A DNA stretch of 15,317 nt from Clostridiales bacterium (GTDB taxonomy: Bacteria > Bacillota > Clostridia > Oscillospirales > Oscillospiraceae). The notes beneath the pieces were generated by a model. It made no database searches, was not told where the DNA came from, and was given only the letters and a program-made list of their open reading frames with translations. Position 1 is the stretch's first letter. Every line of letters begins with the position of its first letter. This document shows positions 1 to 6,792 of the stretch, in pieces. Position numbers and translations under genes: made by a program. The stretch lies in contig JAJQFX010000004.1 in NCBI GenBank assembly GCA_021200895.1, positions 1 through 15,317 of the forward strand. Reading direction: 5' to 3'.

Positions 1-52
1 CAATGACACGGGGATTTTCAGTCCCCTGCTCTACCAACTGAGCTACAGAGGC
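1..52 (-). tRNA. tRNA-Phe (GAA), 3' part beyond window
   Basis: Read on the minus strand, position 52 begins GCCTCTGTAGCTCAG, followed by the D-arm and the anticodon stem AGGGGA/TCCCC with loop CTGAAAA, giving anticodon GAA (Phe). The variable region starts, then the window ends, so the T-arm and acceptor 3' end are missing. It is the third gene of a Val-Asp-Phe cluster transcribed from the promoter at 306-334. Confidence 0.93.
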
Positions 53-78
53 ATATCCATGCCAGCGGCATGGAAAAA

Positions 79-155
79 TGGCGACCCGGAACAGGCTCGA
101 ACTGTCGACCTCCAGCGTGACAGGCTGGCGTTCTAACCAACTGAACTACCGGGCC
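79..155 (-). tRNA. tRNA-Asp (GTC)
   Basis: A full 77-base cloverleaf on the minus strand with an encoded CCA end. The acceptor GGCCCGG pairs with CCGGGTC (one G-T), and the anticodon stem CCAGC/GCTGG encloses loop CTGTCAC, so the anticodon is GTC (Asp). It lies between tRNA-Val and tRNA-Phe and is probably cotranscribed with them. Confidence 0.97.
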
Positions 156-177
156 ATTTCAAAAAAGCTGAGACAAA

Positions 178-254
178 TGGTGGGAACAATAGGACTCGAA
201 CCTATGACCCCCTGCTTGTAAGGCAGGTGCTCTAACCAGCTGAGCTATGCTCCC
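178..254 (-). tRNA. tRNA-Val (TAC)
   Basis: A full 77-base cloverleaf on the minus strand with an encoded CCA end. The acceptor GGGAGCA pairs with TGTTCCC (one G-T), and the anticodon stem CTGCC/AGCAG region encloses CTTACAA, so the anticodon is TAC (Val). It is the first gene of the tRNA cluster. Confidence 0.97.
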
Positions 255-305
255 ACGCCAGTCGTTTGTCAGGTTCGCGCTTGCGTCCTGCACTCAGCAA
301 GGATT

Positions 306-334
306 ATTATACCCATTCTCCCGCCGTTTGTCAA
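306..334 (-). promoter_or_regulatory. Perfect-consensus promoter of the tRNA cluster
   Basis: On the minus strand TTGACA (334-329) is followed by 17 bases and TATAAT (311-306). Both hexamers match the sigma-70/sigma-A consensus exactly, and the spacing is ideal. tRNA-Val begins about 50 bases downstream. A perfect promoter is typical of stable-RNA genes. Confidence 0.93.
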
Positions 335-365
335 CTGCTTTTTTTGAAACTTTCGGGTTTCCGAG

Positions 366-1244
366 TTAGAGTTGGCTGGCCAGCTGCCGCAGTTCCTCCC
401 CGGAGAAGGCGTACTCCTTCCCGCAGAACTGGCAGCTCAAGGTGCAGCCGTCCTGCTCCCGGACGATGTCCTCCAGCTCCTGCTTCCCCAGGCTGATGAG
501 GGCGCGGGACACCCGCTCCCGGCTGCAATCGCAGCGGTAGGCCACCGGGACTGTCTCCAGCACCTCCACCTCAAATTCGGACAAAATCTCCTGCACCAGC
601 GCCAGCGGGGTGACGCCCTTTGCGAAATGCTCCGTCACATAGCCGCTTTTGCGGACGCCCCGCTCCACCTTGTCAATGACGGCGTCGTCCGCGCCGGGGA
701 GAAGCTGAATCAGGTAGCCCCCCGCTGCTTTCACGGTCAGGTCGGTGTCCACCAGCACCCCCAGGGCGCAGGCCGTGGGGAACTGCTCGCTGGTGGCGAA
801 GTAGGCCGTCAAATCCTCGGCGATTTCCCCGCTGACCAGAGGCACCTGGCCCACATAGGGTTCCCGCATCCCCAGGTCCTTGATGACGGTCAGGGTGCCG
901 TCCCGGCCCACTGCGCCGCCCACGTCCAGCTTTTGCAGGTCGTTCAGGGGCAGCATCACTTTGGGATTCTGGACATAGCCCCGCACGTCGCCGCTGGCCT
1001 CCGCCACGCAGGTGATGGTTCCCAGAGGGCCGCCCCCTTTGAACTGGAGGGTGACAGAGTTGTCCTCCCCCTTAAGCTGGTTGCCCATCATGGACGCGCC
1101 CATCAGCGCCCGGCCTAGGGCCGCCGTGGCCACCGGCGTGGTGCTGTGAATTTGCCGGGCCTGCTCCACCATCTCCCGTCCGGTGATGGCGGAGGCCATC
1201 ACGGCCCCGTCGGAGGTAATTACCCTTACGATTTCATCTGCCAT
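366..1244 (-). CDS. hslO: Redox-regulated chaperone Hsp33
   Basis: A 292-residue protein matching Hsp33 over its full length. Hsp33 is a cytosolic holdase activated by oxidative stress. In the reduced form zinc is held by four cysteines; oxidation to disulfides unfolds the linker and exposes the client-binding surface. The C-terminal switch is visible: C238-x-C240 and C271-x2-C274, with an extra cysteine at 267. The N-terminal body carries the family pattern, including GGGPLG and the GYVQNP segment. The start has AAGGAG seven bases upstream, overlapping the stop of ribF, so the gene is the last member of the minus-strand operon. I see no convincing hairpin plus T-run after its TAA; the tRNA promoter begins about 30 bases further on. 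Confidence 0.96.
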   Translation of the reverse strand: MADEIVRVITSDGAVMASAITGREMVEQARQIHSTTPVATAALGRALMGASMMGNQLKGEDNSVTLQFKGGGPLGTITCVAEASGDVRGYVQNPKVMLPLNDLQKLDVGGAVGRDGTLTVIKDLGMREPYVGQVPLVSGEIAEDLTAYFATSEQFPTACALGVLVDTDLTVKAAGGYLIQLLPGADDAVIDKVERGVRKSGYVTEHFAKGVTPLALVQEILSEFEVEVLETVPVAYRCDCSRERVSRALISLGKQELEDIVREQDGCTLSCQFCGKEYAFSGEELRQLASQL

Positions 1245-1256
1245 GGTTGATTCTCC

Positions 1257-2177
1257 TTAGCCGCGGCGCTCCGCCGCGAAATACTGCCGGGCCTGTTCTG
1301 CGTTGCGCAGCACCTCGGCGGTCAGTTCCTCCACGCTGTCAAAGCGCCGCTCCCCTCTCAGGTGGCTGTAGAACTCCATCCGCACCCGCTTCCCGTACAA
1401 ATTGCCGTGGAAGTCCAGGATATAGCCCTCCACCGTAACGGTGCCGGAGCTGTCCACCGTGGGGCGGACGCCCACATTGGTCACGGCGATTTGGGCGGAG
1501 GCGTCGTCGTCCGCGTCCAGATAGACCTTTGTGGTGTACACCCCGTAGGCGGGCACCGCCACCTCCGGCGGGATGGTCAGGTTCACCGTGGGGAAGCCCA
1601 GCCGGGAGCCCAGGTGCTTGCCGGGGTTCACCGTCTGAATCAGGGTGTGAGGGTGGCCCAGGCAGCGGTTGGCCTCCTCCATGCGGCCCTCCGCCAGCAG
1701 CTGGCGAATCACCGTGGAGTGTACCTGCACCCCGTCCACCGAAACCATGTCCACGATTTCACAGCCCACGCCCAGTTCTGCGCAGGCGTCCCGGAGCCGC
1801 TGGGCGTCCCCGGCACCCCGGTCGCCAAAGCGGAAGTCCCTGCCGCAGACCACATAGGCCGCCCCCAGGGTGCCGATCAGGTAGTCCGTCACAAAGCTGC
1901 GCCAGGGCATATGCATTATGGCCTCGTCAAAGTGGGCCAGAATCACCTCGTCGATTTGGTAGTAGTGCTGCATCAGCCACACCCTATCCTCCGTGGTGTT
2001 GATCATAGGCACCGCTTTCCCGCTGACCAGGCTGCCGGGGTGGGCATCGAAGCTCATGACGGCGGCGGGCAATCCCAGCTCCTCCGCCTTCCGCTTCACC
2101 GCCCGCAGCAGCGCCCCGTGGCCCAGGTGTACGCCGTCAAAAAAACCCAGGGCGATCACCCGTTGTCTCTTACTCAA
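1257..2177 (-). CDS. ribF: Bifunctional riboflavin kinase / FAD synthetase
   Basis: RibF phosphorylates riboflavin to FMN and adenylylates FMN to FAD in the cytosol. The N-terminal FAD synthetase domain shows the nucleotidyltransferase motif GFFDGVHLGH (residues 11-20 from the chosen start) and GRDFRFGDRGAGD (about 112-124). The C-terminal riboflavin kinase domain shows GFPTVNL (about 194-200). I chose the TTG at 2177: it lies 6 bases after GAGGTG, lies downstream of the truB stop, and gives 306 residues, normal for RibF. An ATG at 2255 in the same frame would add 26 unlikely residues inside truB. The gene contains an A7 run (2139-2145) that keeps its frame, in contrast to the shifted homopolymers in the cas genes. 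It lies between truB and hslO in the operon. Confidence 0.94.
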   Translation of the reverse strand: MSKRQRVIALGFFDGVHLGHGALLRAVKRKAEELGLPAAVMSFDAHPGSLVSGKAVPMINTTEDRVWLMQHYYQIDEVILAHFDEAIMHMPWRSFVTDYLIGTLGAAYVVCGRDFRFGDRGAGDAQRLRDACAELGVGCEIVDMVSVDGVQVHSTVIRQLLAEGRMEEANRCLGHPHTLIQTVNPGKHLGSRLGFPTVNLTIPPEVAVPAYGVYTTKVYLDADDDASAQIAVTNVGVRPTVDSSGTVTVEGYILDFHGNLYGKRVRMEFYSHLRGERRFDSVEELTAEVLRNAEQARQYFAAERRG

Positions 2178-2191
2178 ATGGTTCACCTCAT

Positions 2192-3082
2192 CTAATTTGC
2201 ACCGGTTTCCACCGGGAAGAAGCTCTTGACGGTGCGCATCTCCCCGTTTTGGCACTGGCCCAGCATCAGGAACGTGCCGTCCGAGCCGTAGACCCGGCAG
2301 CGCCCCTCCGCTCCGTCAAAGGGGAAGGGGTTCCCGTTGCGGCACAGGGCCTCCAGCCGCCCCTCCACCTGAACGGAGGGATACCTTTGAAACAGACTGT
2401 CCACCGGGCGGAGCAGCGTCCCGGCCCGGCCTTCCTCCGCCGCCTGGGCTACGTCCTCCAGCGTCACCGCCTGGGCCAGAGTGAAGCCTGCCGCCTCGGT
2501 GCGCCGGAGGGAAGCCATCACCCCGCCGCAGCCCAGGGCTTGCCCGATGTCGTGGCACAGCGTCCGGATGTAGGTGCCCTTGGAGCAGCGGACGCGGAGG
2601 GTGTACTCCGCGCCGCCGACCTGTTCCACTACTTCCAGGGCGAAAATGGTGATGGCCCTGGGCTGGCGCTCCACCGTCCGCCCCTTCCGGGCCAGGTTGC
2701 AGAGCTTCTGGCCGTTCACCTTCAGGGCGGAGTACATGGGGGGCACCTGCAAAATCTCCCCCCGGAATTGGGGCAGCACAGCCTCTAAATCCGCCCCGGT
2801 GCAGACTGCGGGGGCGGTGGACAGCACCGCCCCCGTGGTGTCCTGAGTGTCGGTGGTCAGCCCCAGCCGCAGGGTGGCCAGGTACTCCTTCTCCCCGGAC
2901 TCGGCAAACTCCACCGCCCGGGTGGCCCGCCCCACAAAGACGGGCAGCACCCCGGTGGCCATGGGGTCCAGCGTCCCGGCGTGGCCGATGCGCCGCTCCC
3001 CCAGCAGCCGCCGGAGCTTGGCGCATACGTCCATGCTGGTCCAGTCCGCCGGTTTGTCTATGACGATGATTCCGCTTGGCAT
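2192..3082 (-). CDS. truB: tRNA pseudouridine(55) synthase TruB
   Basis: TruB converts U55 to pseudouridine in the T-loop of tRNAs. The 296-residue protein has the catalytic motif GHAGTLDPMATGVLP with the nucleophile D39, then the YSALK and KGTYIR segments and a C-terminal PUA-like region. The start is ATG at 3082, preceded by an AGGA element. The same frame stays open far upstream, but that part lies over nrnA and has no family similarity. The stop is TAG, which shows that this genome uses TAG as a terminator; that matters for the TAG inside cas8c. Neighbours nrnA upstream and ribF downstream give the usual Firmicutes rbfA-nrnA-truB-ribF order. Confidence 0.96.
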   Translation of the reverse strand: MPSGIIVIDKPADWTSMDVCAKLRRLLGERRIGHAGTLDPMATGVLPVFVGRATRAVEFAESGEKEYLATLRLGLTTDTQDTTGAVLSTAPAVCTGADLEAVLPQFRGEILQVPPMYSALKVNGQKLCNLARKGRTVERQPRAITIFALEVVEQVGGAEYTLRVRCSKGTYIRTLCHDIGQALGCGGVMASLRRTEAAGFTLAQAVTLEDVAQAAEEGRAGTLLRPVDSLFQRYPSVQVEGRLEALCRNGNPFPFDGAEGRCRVYGSDGTFLMLGQCQNGEMRTVKSFFPVETGAN

Positions 3083-3117
3083 AACGGGGTTCCTCGCTTT
3101 TCCGTTTCCGATTTGCT

Positions 3118-4068
3118 TTATCCCTGAAGCGTCCGCTCCACGGCGGCATAAGCCGCGTCCATGGCCTCTCCCAGCGTTTCGGCCTGGATGGAGGCCCCTG
3201 CCGCCGCCGTGTGTCCGCCGCCGCCGAACTGGGCGCAGACGCTGCTGGCGTTGATCCATGTGTCGTCGGCGCGGACGCTGAGCTTGAAGTCTCCCGGCGT
3301 CAGCTCCCGGACAAAGACGGCGCACCGCACCCCTTCGATGGTGGCGCAGAAGGAGGCCAGCTCCGAGCAGTCTGCGTCCGTAGCCCCCACGCTGGCCTTG
3401 TCCGCCAGGGTCAGGCCGCAGACGGCCACCCGTCCCTCCCGGTGGAAAGCCATGGAGGCCATCAGCATACTCTGGAGGGCCAACTCCTTCCGGCCTCTGG
3501 TCTGGAAGAAGTGCTTGTTCACCCGGCGGGCAAAGTCCCCCTGCTCCATCAGTTCCGCCGCGATGCGGTGGCTCTCCGGGGTGGTGCTGGAGTAGACGAA
3601 GCAGCCGTTGTCCGTGGTAATGGCCACATACAGCGCCCTGGCGATAGGCTCGCTCATCACCCCCAGCAGCCTGCAAATGCGGTAGATGATTTCCCCGCAG
3701 GCAGAGGCGGAGGCGTCCAGGCACAGGTTGGGAGCATAGCGGCGGTTGGAGCCGTGATGGTCGATGCAAAGCTCGCTTTTGCCCACAAATTGCTCGTAGC
3801 CTTCCGGGAAGAGCCCCTCGTCCGCAATGTCCACGCTGACGATATGCTCCGGCGTGTAGCCCTCCGGCGCCCACTGAAAGTCCAGATACTCCGGATAGTC
3901 CGGCGTGACCCCGGGGTTGGGCATCATCCACGCCGTCTTGCCCAGCGCCTGCAAGGCCAGGCACAGGGCGGTGGCGCTGCCCAGGGTGTCCCCGTCCGGG
4001 CGAACGTGGGTCAGCACCAGAAAGTTGTCCCGCTCCAGCAGCCAGCGGGCAGTCTCCTGTTCGGTCAT
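3118..4068 (-). CDS. nrnA: DHH-family phosphoesterase, NrnA-like oligoribonuclease/pAp phosphatase
   Basis: A 316-residue DHH/DHHA1 protein. NrnA degrades very short RNAs (nanoRNA) and dephosphorylates pAp. Metal-binding motifs are all present: H21-x3-D25-x-D27 in THVRPDGD, D80/D83 in SVDIAD, the signature D103-H104-H105 in CIDHHGS, and D153 in TTDNG. The DHHA1 substrate-binding motif GGGGHTAAAGA is near residues 279-289. An AAGGAG element lies about 10 bases upstream of the ATG. The gene sits between rbfA and truB, the common NrnA context in Firmicutes. Assignment to NrnA rather than another DHH subfamily rests on this context and on size. Confidence 0.92.
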   Translation of the reverse strand: MTEQETARWLLERDNFLVLTHVRPDGDTLGSATALCLALQALGKTAWMMPNPGVTPDYPEYLDFQWAPEGYTPEHIVSVDIADEGLFPEGYEQFVGKSELCIDHHGSNRRYAPNLCLDASASACGEIIYRICRLLGVMSEPIARALYVAITTDNGCFVYSSTTPESHRIAAELMEQGDFARRVNKHFFQTRGRKELALQSMLMASMAFHREGRVAVCGLTLADKASVGATDADCSELASFCATIEGVRCAVFVRELTPGDFKLSVRADDTWINASSVCAQFGGGGHTAAAGASIQAETLGEAMDAAYAAVERTLQG

Positions 4069-4095
4069 GGTTGGCGGCTCCTTTCTCCGGCGCGG

Positions 4096-4488
4096 TTATT
4101 CCTCCGGCGTCTCCCCGGCGTCCTCCGCCTGGGCGGCCTTTTCCGCGTCCTGAGCAGAGATGTCGTTGATCATCTGAATGATGCGGCTGCCTCGTTCGAT
4201 GGAGTCGTCCGCCACGAAGGTCAGCTCCGGCGTATACCGCAGGCTCATGTTCCGGCCCAGCTCCCGGCGCAGGAAGCCGGAGGCGGATTTCAGCCCCTTG
4301 ATGACCTCCTTCACGTCCCGCTTATCCAGCGGGGAGACGTAAACGGTGCAGTAGCGCAGGTCGTTGGTAGTCTCCGTCCGGGTGATGGAAATCATTCCCT
4401 GCACCCGTGGGTCTTTTAAATTGCGGATCAGCTGGGAAAGCTCCTTGCGGATGTCCTCATTGATCCGGTCAATGCGATAGCTTGGCAT
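4096..4488 (-). CDS. rbfA: 30S ribosome-binding factor RbfA
   Basis: RbfA is a small KH-like protein that binds pre-30S subunits and aids 16S rRNA 5'-end maturation, notably at low temperature. The 130-residue protein begins with the family pattern RIDRINEDIRKELSQLI, followed by DPRV (residues 27-30) and a central YVSPLD segment; the tail after about residue 112 is acidic and low-complexity. GGAG lies nine bases before the ATG. infB, the usual upstream partner, is absent here; a methyltransferase gene takes that place. The short intergenic stretch before the start (4489-4508) is strikingly AT-rich. Confidence 0.95.
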   Translation of the reverse strand: MPSYRIDRINEDIRKELSQLIRNLKDPRVQGMISITRTETTNDLRYCTVYVSPLDKRDVKEVIKGLKSASGFLRRELGRNMSLRYTPELTFVADDSIERGSRIIQMINDISAQDAEKAAQAEDAGETPEE

Positions 4489-4508
4489 AGTATTGTTCTC
4501 CTATAATA

Positions 4509-5285
4509 TTATAATGAAGTCGATGCTGAAGCCGTCTGCCCGCCGTCGCCGTTGGTGCAGACGAAGAAGAGCCGCCCGTCCGACGCCTCCGGCGACCGTT
4601 CCTCCATGCCGCCGAACACCTGCACCTGGGCGAAGCCCGCCTCCCGCAGCATGGCCTCCAGAGCGGCGGGCTGCCAGGCCCGCTCCAGATGTTCCTCCTG
4701 CTCTCTGCGCCAGATGTTCCCGTCCCGCTCAAACAGATCCATGCCGTAGGTCAGCGTTTCCTCCTCAAAGGATGCCCGCCACAGGCAGAGGACATCCTCC
4801 GTTTCGTCCACAAAAATCTGGCCGTCCAGCCCCTGCATCCATTGAGGGGCCAGCACATCGAACAGGAAATAGCCCCCCGGCGCCAGGAAGGTGTGGACCC
4901 GCCGGAGGGCCTCCCGCAGTTCCCCCTCGTCGGTGACGTAGTTCAGACTGTCCAGGCTGCACACGCAGGCGTCCACAGTGCCGTATAAATCCAGCTGGCT
5001 GGCGGACTGGTTCAGCAGCAGGGGCGGCTCCTCCAGTTCCAGGTCGAAGGATTTCTCCATGGCCTCCGTCAGCATATCGGAGGACAGATCCGTTCCAATG
5101 GTGGAGTAGCCCTTCTGAGCCAGCAGGCAGGTCAGCGTGCCGGTGCCGCAGCAGAGGTCCAGCACCAGCTCCACCGGCACCTGGCTTCTCCCGAACCAGC
5201 GGAGGTACCAGTCCAGCCAGGCCCCATAGTCCACATCGCCGGTCAGGGCGTCATAGTACCGGGCCAGCCCTTCGTAGGCGCTCAT
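4509..5285 (-). CDS. Class I SAM-dependent methyltransferase, substrate unknown
   Basis: A 258-residue Rossmann-fold methyltransferase. Motif I is VLDLCCGTGT (residues 41-50), an acidic residue for the SAM ribose follows in IGTDLSSD (D66), and the CVCSLDSLNYV segment fits motif IV. No target-recognition domain is visible, so the substrate cannot be named. Its ATG overlaps the stop of the TrpR-like gene by four bases (ATGA), so the two are probably translationally coupled; GGAGGAG lies immediately upstream. It belongs to the widespread cytosolic family annotated simply as class I SAM methyltransferase. Confidence 0.88.
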   Translation of the reverse strand: MSAYEGLARYYDALTGDVDYGAWLDWYLRWFGRSQVPVELVLDLCCGTGTLTCLLAQKGYSTIGTDLSSDMLTEAMEKSFDLELEEPPLLLNQSASQLDLYGTVDACVCSLDSLNYVTDEGELREALRRVHTFLAPGGYFLFDVLAPQWMQGLDGQIFVDETEDVLCLWRASFEEETLTYGMDLFERDGNIWRREQEEHLERAWQPAALEAMLREAGFAQVQVFGGMEERSPEASDGRLFFVCTNGDGGQTASASTSL

Positions 5286-5590
5286 GGCTCCTCCTGCTCT
5301 TCCTGCTCCAGGATGCGGGAAAGGACATCCTGATAGCCTCCGGCCCCATAGTTCAGCGCCCGGTTCACCCGGCTGATGGTGGCGCTGCTGGCTCCGGTTT
5401 TCTCCAGAATGTGATTGTAAATCATGCCCTGCTGCAACAGCACGGCCACGTCATACCGCTGCTCCATAGCCCGCAGCTCCGACACGGTGCATAAATCCTG
5501 AAAGAAACGATGACATTCATCCAAATCCTTTAACTCCAGAATGGCCTTGTACAGGCCCAGGCCCTCCTGCTTTCCGCTTACCTTGGACAT
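5282..5590 (-). CDS. TrpR-like / YerC-YecD family DNA-binding protein
   Basis: A 102-residue protein of the YerC/YecD family, relatives of the Trp repressor. The Trp-repressor-like fold is supported by a helical N-terminus (residues 10-45) and a helix-turn-helix around 47-80; the recognition segment resembles SSATISRVNRALNYG. The C-terminal tail is rich in glutamate and glutamine. It is the first gene of the minus-strand operon, with GGAGG upstream and a promoter at 5647-5675, and overlaps the next gene by four bases. The effector and regulon are unknown; members are usually annotated only by family. Confidence 0.9.
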   Translation of the reverse strand: MSKVSGKQEGLGLYKAILELKDLDECHRFFQDLCTVSELRAMEQRYDVAVLLQQGMIYNHILEKTGASSATISRVNRALNYGAGGYQDVLSRILEQEEQEEP

Positions 5591-5646
5591 GGGGCATCCT
5601 CCTTTTCCCGATAACTGCGGCGCAAACCGTCACTCTACAGCTTCAC

Positions 5647-5675
5647 ATTTTACCATCTTAAAGCGTGAAAGTAAA
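5647..5675 (-). promoter_or_regulatory. Promoter of the minus-strand housekeeping operon
   Basis: On the minus strand TTTACT (5675-5670), 17 bases, then TAAAAT (5652-5647), preceded by TGG, which also makes an extended -10. It lies 57 bases before the start of the TrpR-like gene. A 15-bp palindrome (GTCTGCC-G-GGCAGAC, 5705-5719) lies upstream of it, between this promoter and the divergent tRNA-Arg promoter, and could be an operator. Confidence 0.75.
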
Positions 5676-5753
5676 GCCTTCCCGCAATTTTTCCCTTCGG
5701 CGCAGTCTGCCGGGCAGACCGAAAAAATGGCTTGAAAAAACCTGAAAAAACGC

Positions 5754-5782
5754 TTGCATTTTCCCGAAGAACGTGGTATTAT
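5754..5782 (+). promoter_or_regulatory. Promoter of tRNA-Arg
   Basis: TTGCAT (5754-5759), 17 bases, TATTAT (5777-5782). The predicted transcript would start near 5789, immediately at a 6-bp hairpin GGTCAC-AAGA-GTGACC (5790-5805) that separates it from the tRNA at 5813. Confidence 0.8.
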
Positions 5783-5812
5783 ATTTAGCGGTCACAAGAG
5801 TGACCGGGATGT

Positions 5813-5889
5813 GCGGGCGTAGCTCAGTTGGATAGAGTGTTTGGCTACGAACCAAAAGGTCGGGGGTTCGAATCCCTTCGCCCGTACCA
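5813..5889 (+). tRNA. tRNA-Arg (ACG)
   Basis: A 77-base cloverleaf with encoded CCA. The acceptor GCGGGCG pairs with CGCCCGT, and the anticodon stem TTTGG/CCAAA encloses CTACGAA, so the anticodon is ACG (Arg, A34 normally edited to inosine). It has its own promoter and a strong terminator. tRNA-Arg genes are common integration targets, but I see no second copy of its 3' end in this window. Confidence 0.96.
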
Positions 5890-5894
5890 GAACG

Positions 5895-5942
5895 GACACC
5901 TGCTTCGATACGGTTCTGTATCAGAGCAGGTGTCTTTTTTTT
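5895..5942 (+). terminator. Intrinsic terminator after tRNA-Arg
   Basis: The arms GACACCTGCT (5895-5904) and AGCAGGTGTC (5925-5934) form a 10-bp stem, with an inner GATAC/GTATC stem, followed by eight T. Confidence 0.93.
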
Positions 5943-5989
5943 GCCCGGCTTTCTCTGCATGGAACCACAGCGGAAAAGAGGCGTGTCGG

Positions 5990-6484
5990 TTGAAAACCAT
6001 TTATTTCATCGGCGGAACGATGGGCGTAGGAAAGACGACGGTATGTCAGCGGCTCAAGCAGGAACTGACCGACTGCGTTTTCCTGGACGGGGACTGGTGC
6101 TGGGACGCAAACCCGTTTCAGGTCAATGAAGAGACAAAGACGATGGTTTTGGAGAACATCTGCTTCTTGCTCAACCAGTTCATCCATTGCTCCGCCTATC
6201 AAACGATCCTCTTTTGCTGGGTGATGCACGAGCAGGAAATCATCGATGCGATTCTCGAAAAGCTGGATACGGCAGACTGTAAGGTGAAAACCATATCGCT
6301 CCTGTGCAGTGAGCAGGCGCTTCGGGACAGACTGCTTGGCGATGTGCGGAAAGGAATCCGCCAGGCAGATGTGATAGAGCGAAGCGTTCAGCGGCTGCCC
6401 CTCTATCAGGGGCTGAACACGAAGAAAATCGACACATCGGGGAGAACCGTGGAACAAATCGTCAGGGAGATTCTGCTGGCGTAG
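5990..6484 (+). CDS. Small P-loop nucleotide kinase-like protein
   Basis: A 164-residue single-domain P-loop protein. The Walker A motif GGTMGVGKTT is at residues 8-17, followed by FLDGDW (about 31-36), which resembles the DGDW element of small-molecule kinases such as gluconate- and chloramphenicol-kinase-like proteins; a basic lid-like region (RDRLLGDVRKGIRQ) lies near 112-125. Substrate unknown. I chose TTG at 5990 because GAGG lies eight bases upstream and the glycine-rich loop follows at the usual distance; the open frame extends upstream only into the tRNA and terminator. A strong terminator follows, so the gene is a single unit. It has no visible link to the CRISPR locus. Confidence 0.75.
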   Translation: MKTIYFIGGTMGVGKTTVCQRLKQELTDCVFLDGDWCWDANPFQVNEETKTMVLENICFLLNQFIHCSAYQTILFCWVMHEQEIIDAILEKLDTADCKVKTISLLCSEQALRDRLLGDVRKGIRQADVIERSVQRLPLYQGLNTKKIDTSGRTVEQIVREILLA

Positions 6485-6510
6485 CGGTTCGTATGCCCAA
6501 ATCGAACGAT

Positions 6511-6537
6511 GAGCGGCTGTTGCAGCCGCTCTTTTTT
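6511..6537 (+). terminator. Intrinsic terminator after the P-loop kinase gene
   Basis: A 9-bp perfect stem GAGCGGCTG-TTG-CAGCCGCTC followed by six T. It isolates the kinase gene from the CRISPR-Cas locus. Confidence 0.94.
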
Positions 6538-6643
6538 GCGCCCAGGAGGAGGAGAGTGACGTGTGCGCGGCAGGCTATGGTTTGGAAAATTGCAGGTGAT
6601 ACCCGTATAAAAATAGAGAAACCTCTTTTTCAAATATTCACAT

Positions 6644-6672
6644 TTGATAAACCGTGACAGATAGCGTATGAT
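6644..6672 (+). promoter_or_regulatory. Candidate cas3 promoter in the 6538-6792 gap
   Basis: TTGATA (6644-6649), 17 bases, TATGAT (6667-6672). A second possible -10, TATAAT (6703-6708), lacks a good -35. The leader between promoter and cas3 contains an inverted repeat GAACGA-N9-TCGTTC (6738-6758) that could be a regulator site or RNA stem. The gap is AT-rich compared with its surroundings. No small gene is supported here, and I found no copy of the crRNA-like seed target seen before cas5. Confidence 0.65.
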
Positions 6673-6792
6673 GGCCTTAGGTAAAATAAATAATTTATAT
6701 TGTATAATTGAGCGCGTAACACGTCTCACTTTACGGAGAACGAAGGTTGACGTCGTTCGCTCATATGGAACTTGTCCCGTTAGGAGGTAATT

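Noticed and set aside
2192..3964. A 590-residue protein containing TruB
   Set aside because: The upstream half is the antiphase reading of nrnA, low-complexity and arginine/glycine-rich; TruB starts at 3082.
5813..6792. Integration of a mobile element at tRNA-Arg carrying the CRISPR locus
   Set aside because: No second copy of the tRNA 3' end, no integrase, and two terminators with a separate gene lie between the tRNA and cas3.
6538..6792. A second crRNA-like unit or target before cas3
   Set aside because: I looked for the handle TGGATTGAAA and for the seed target on both strands and found neither.
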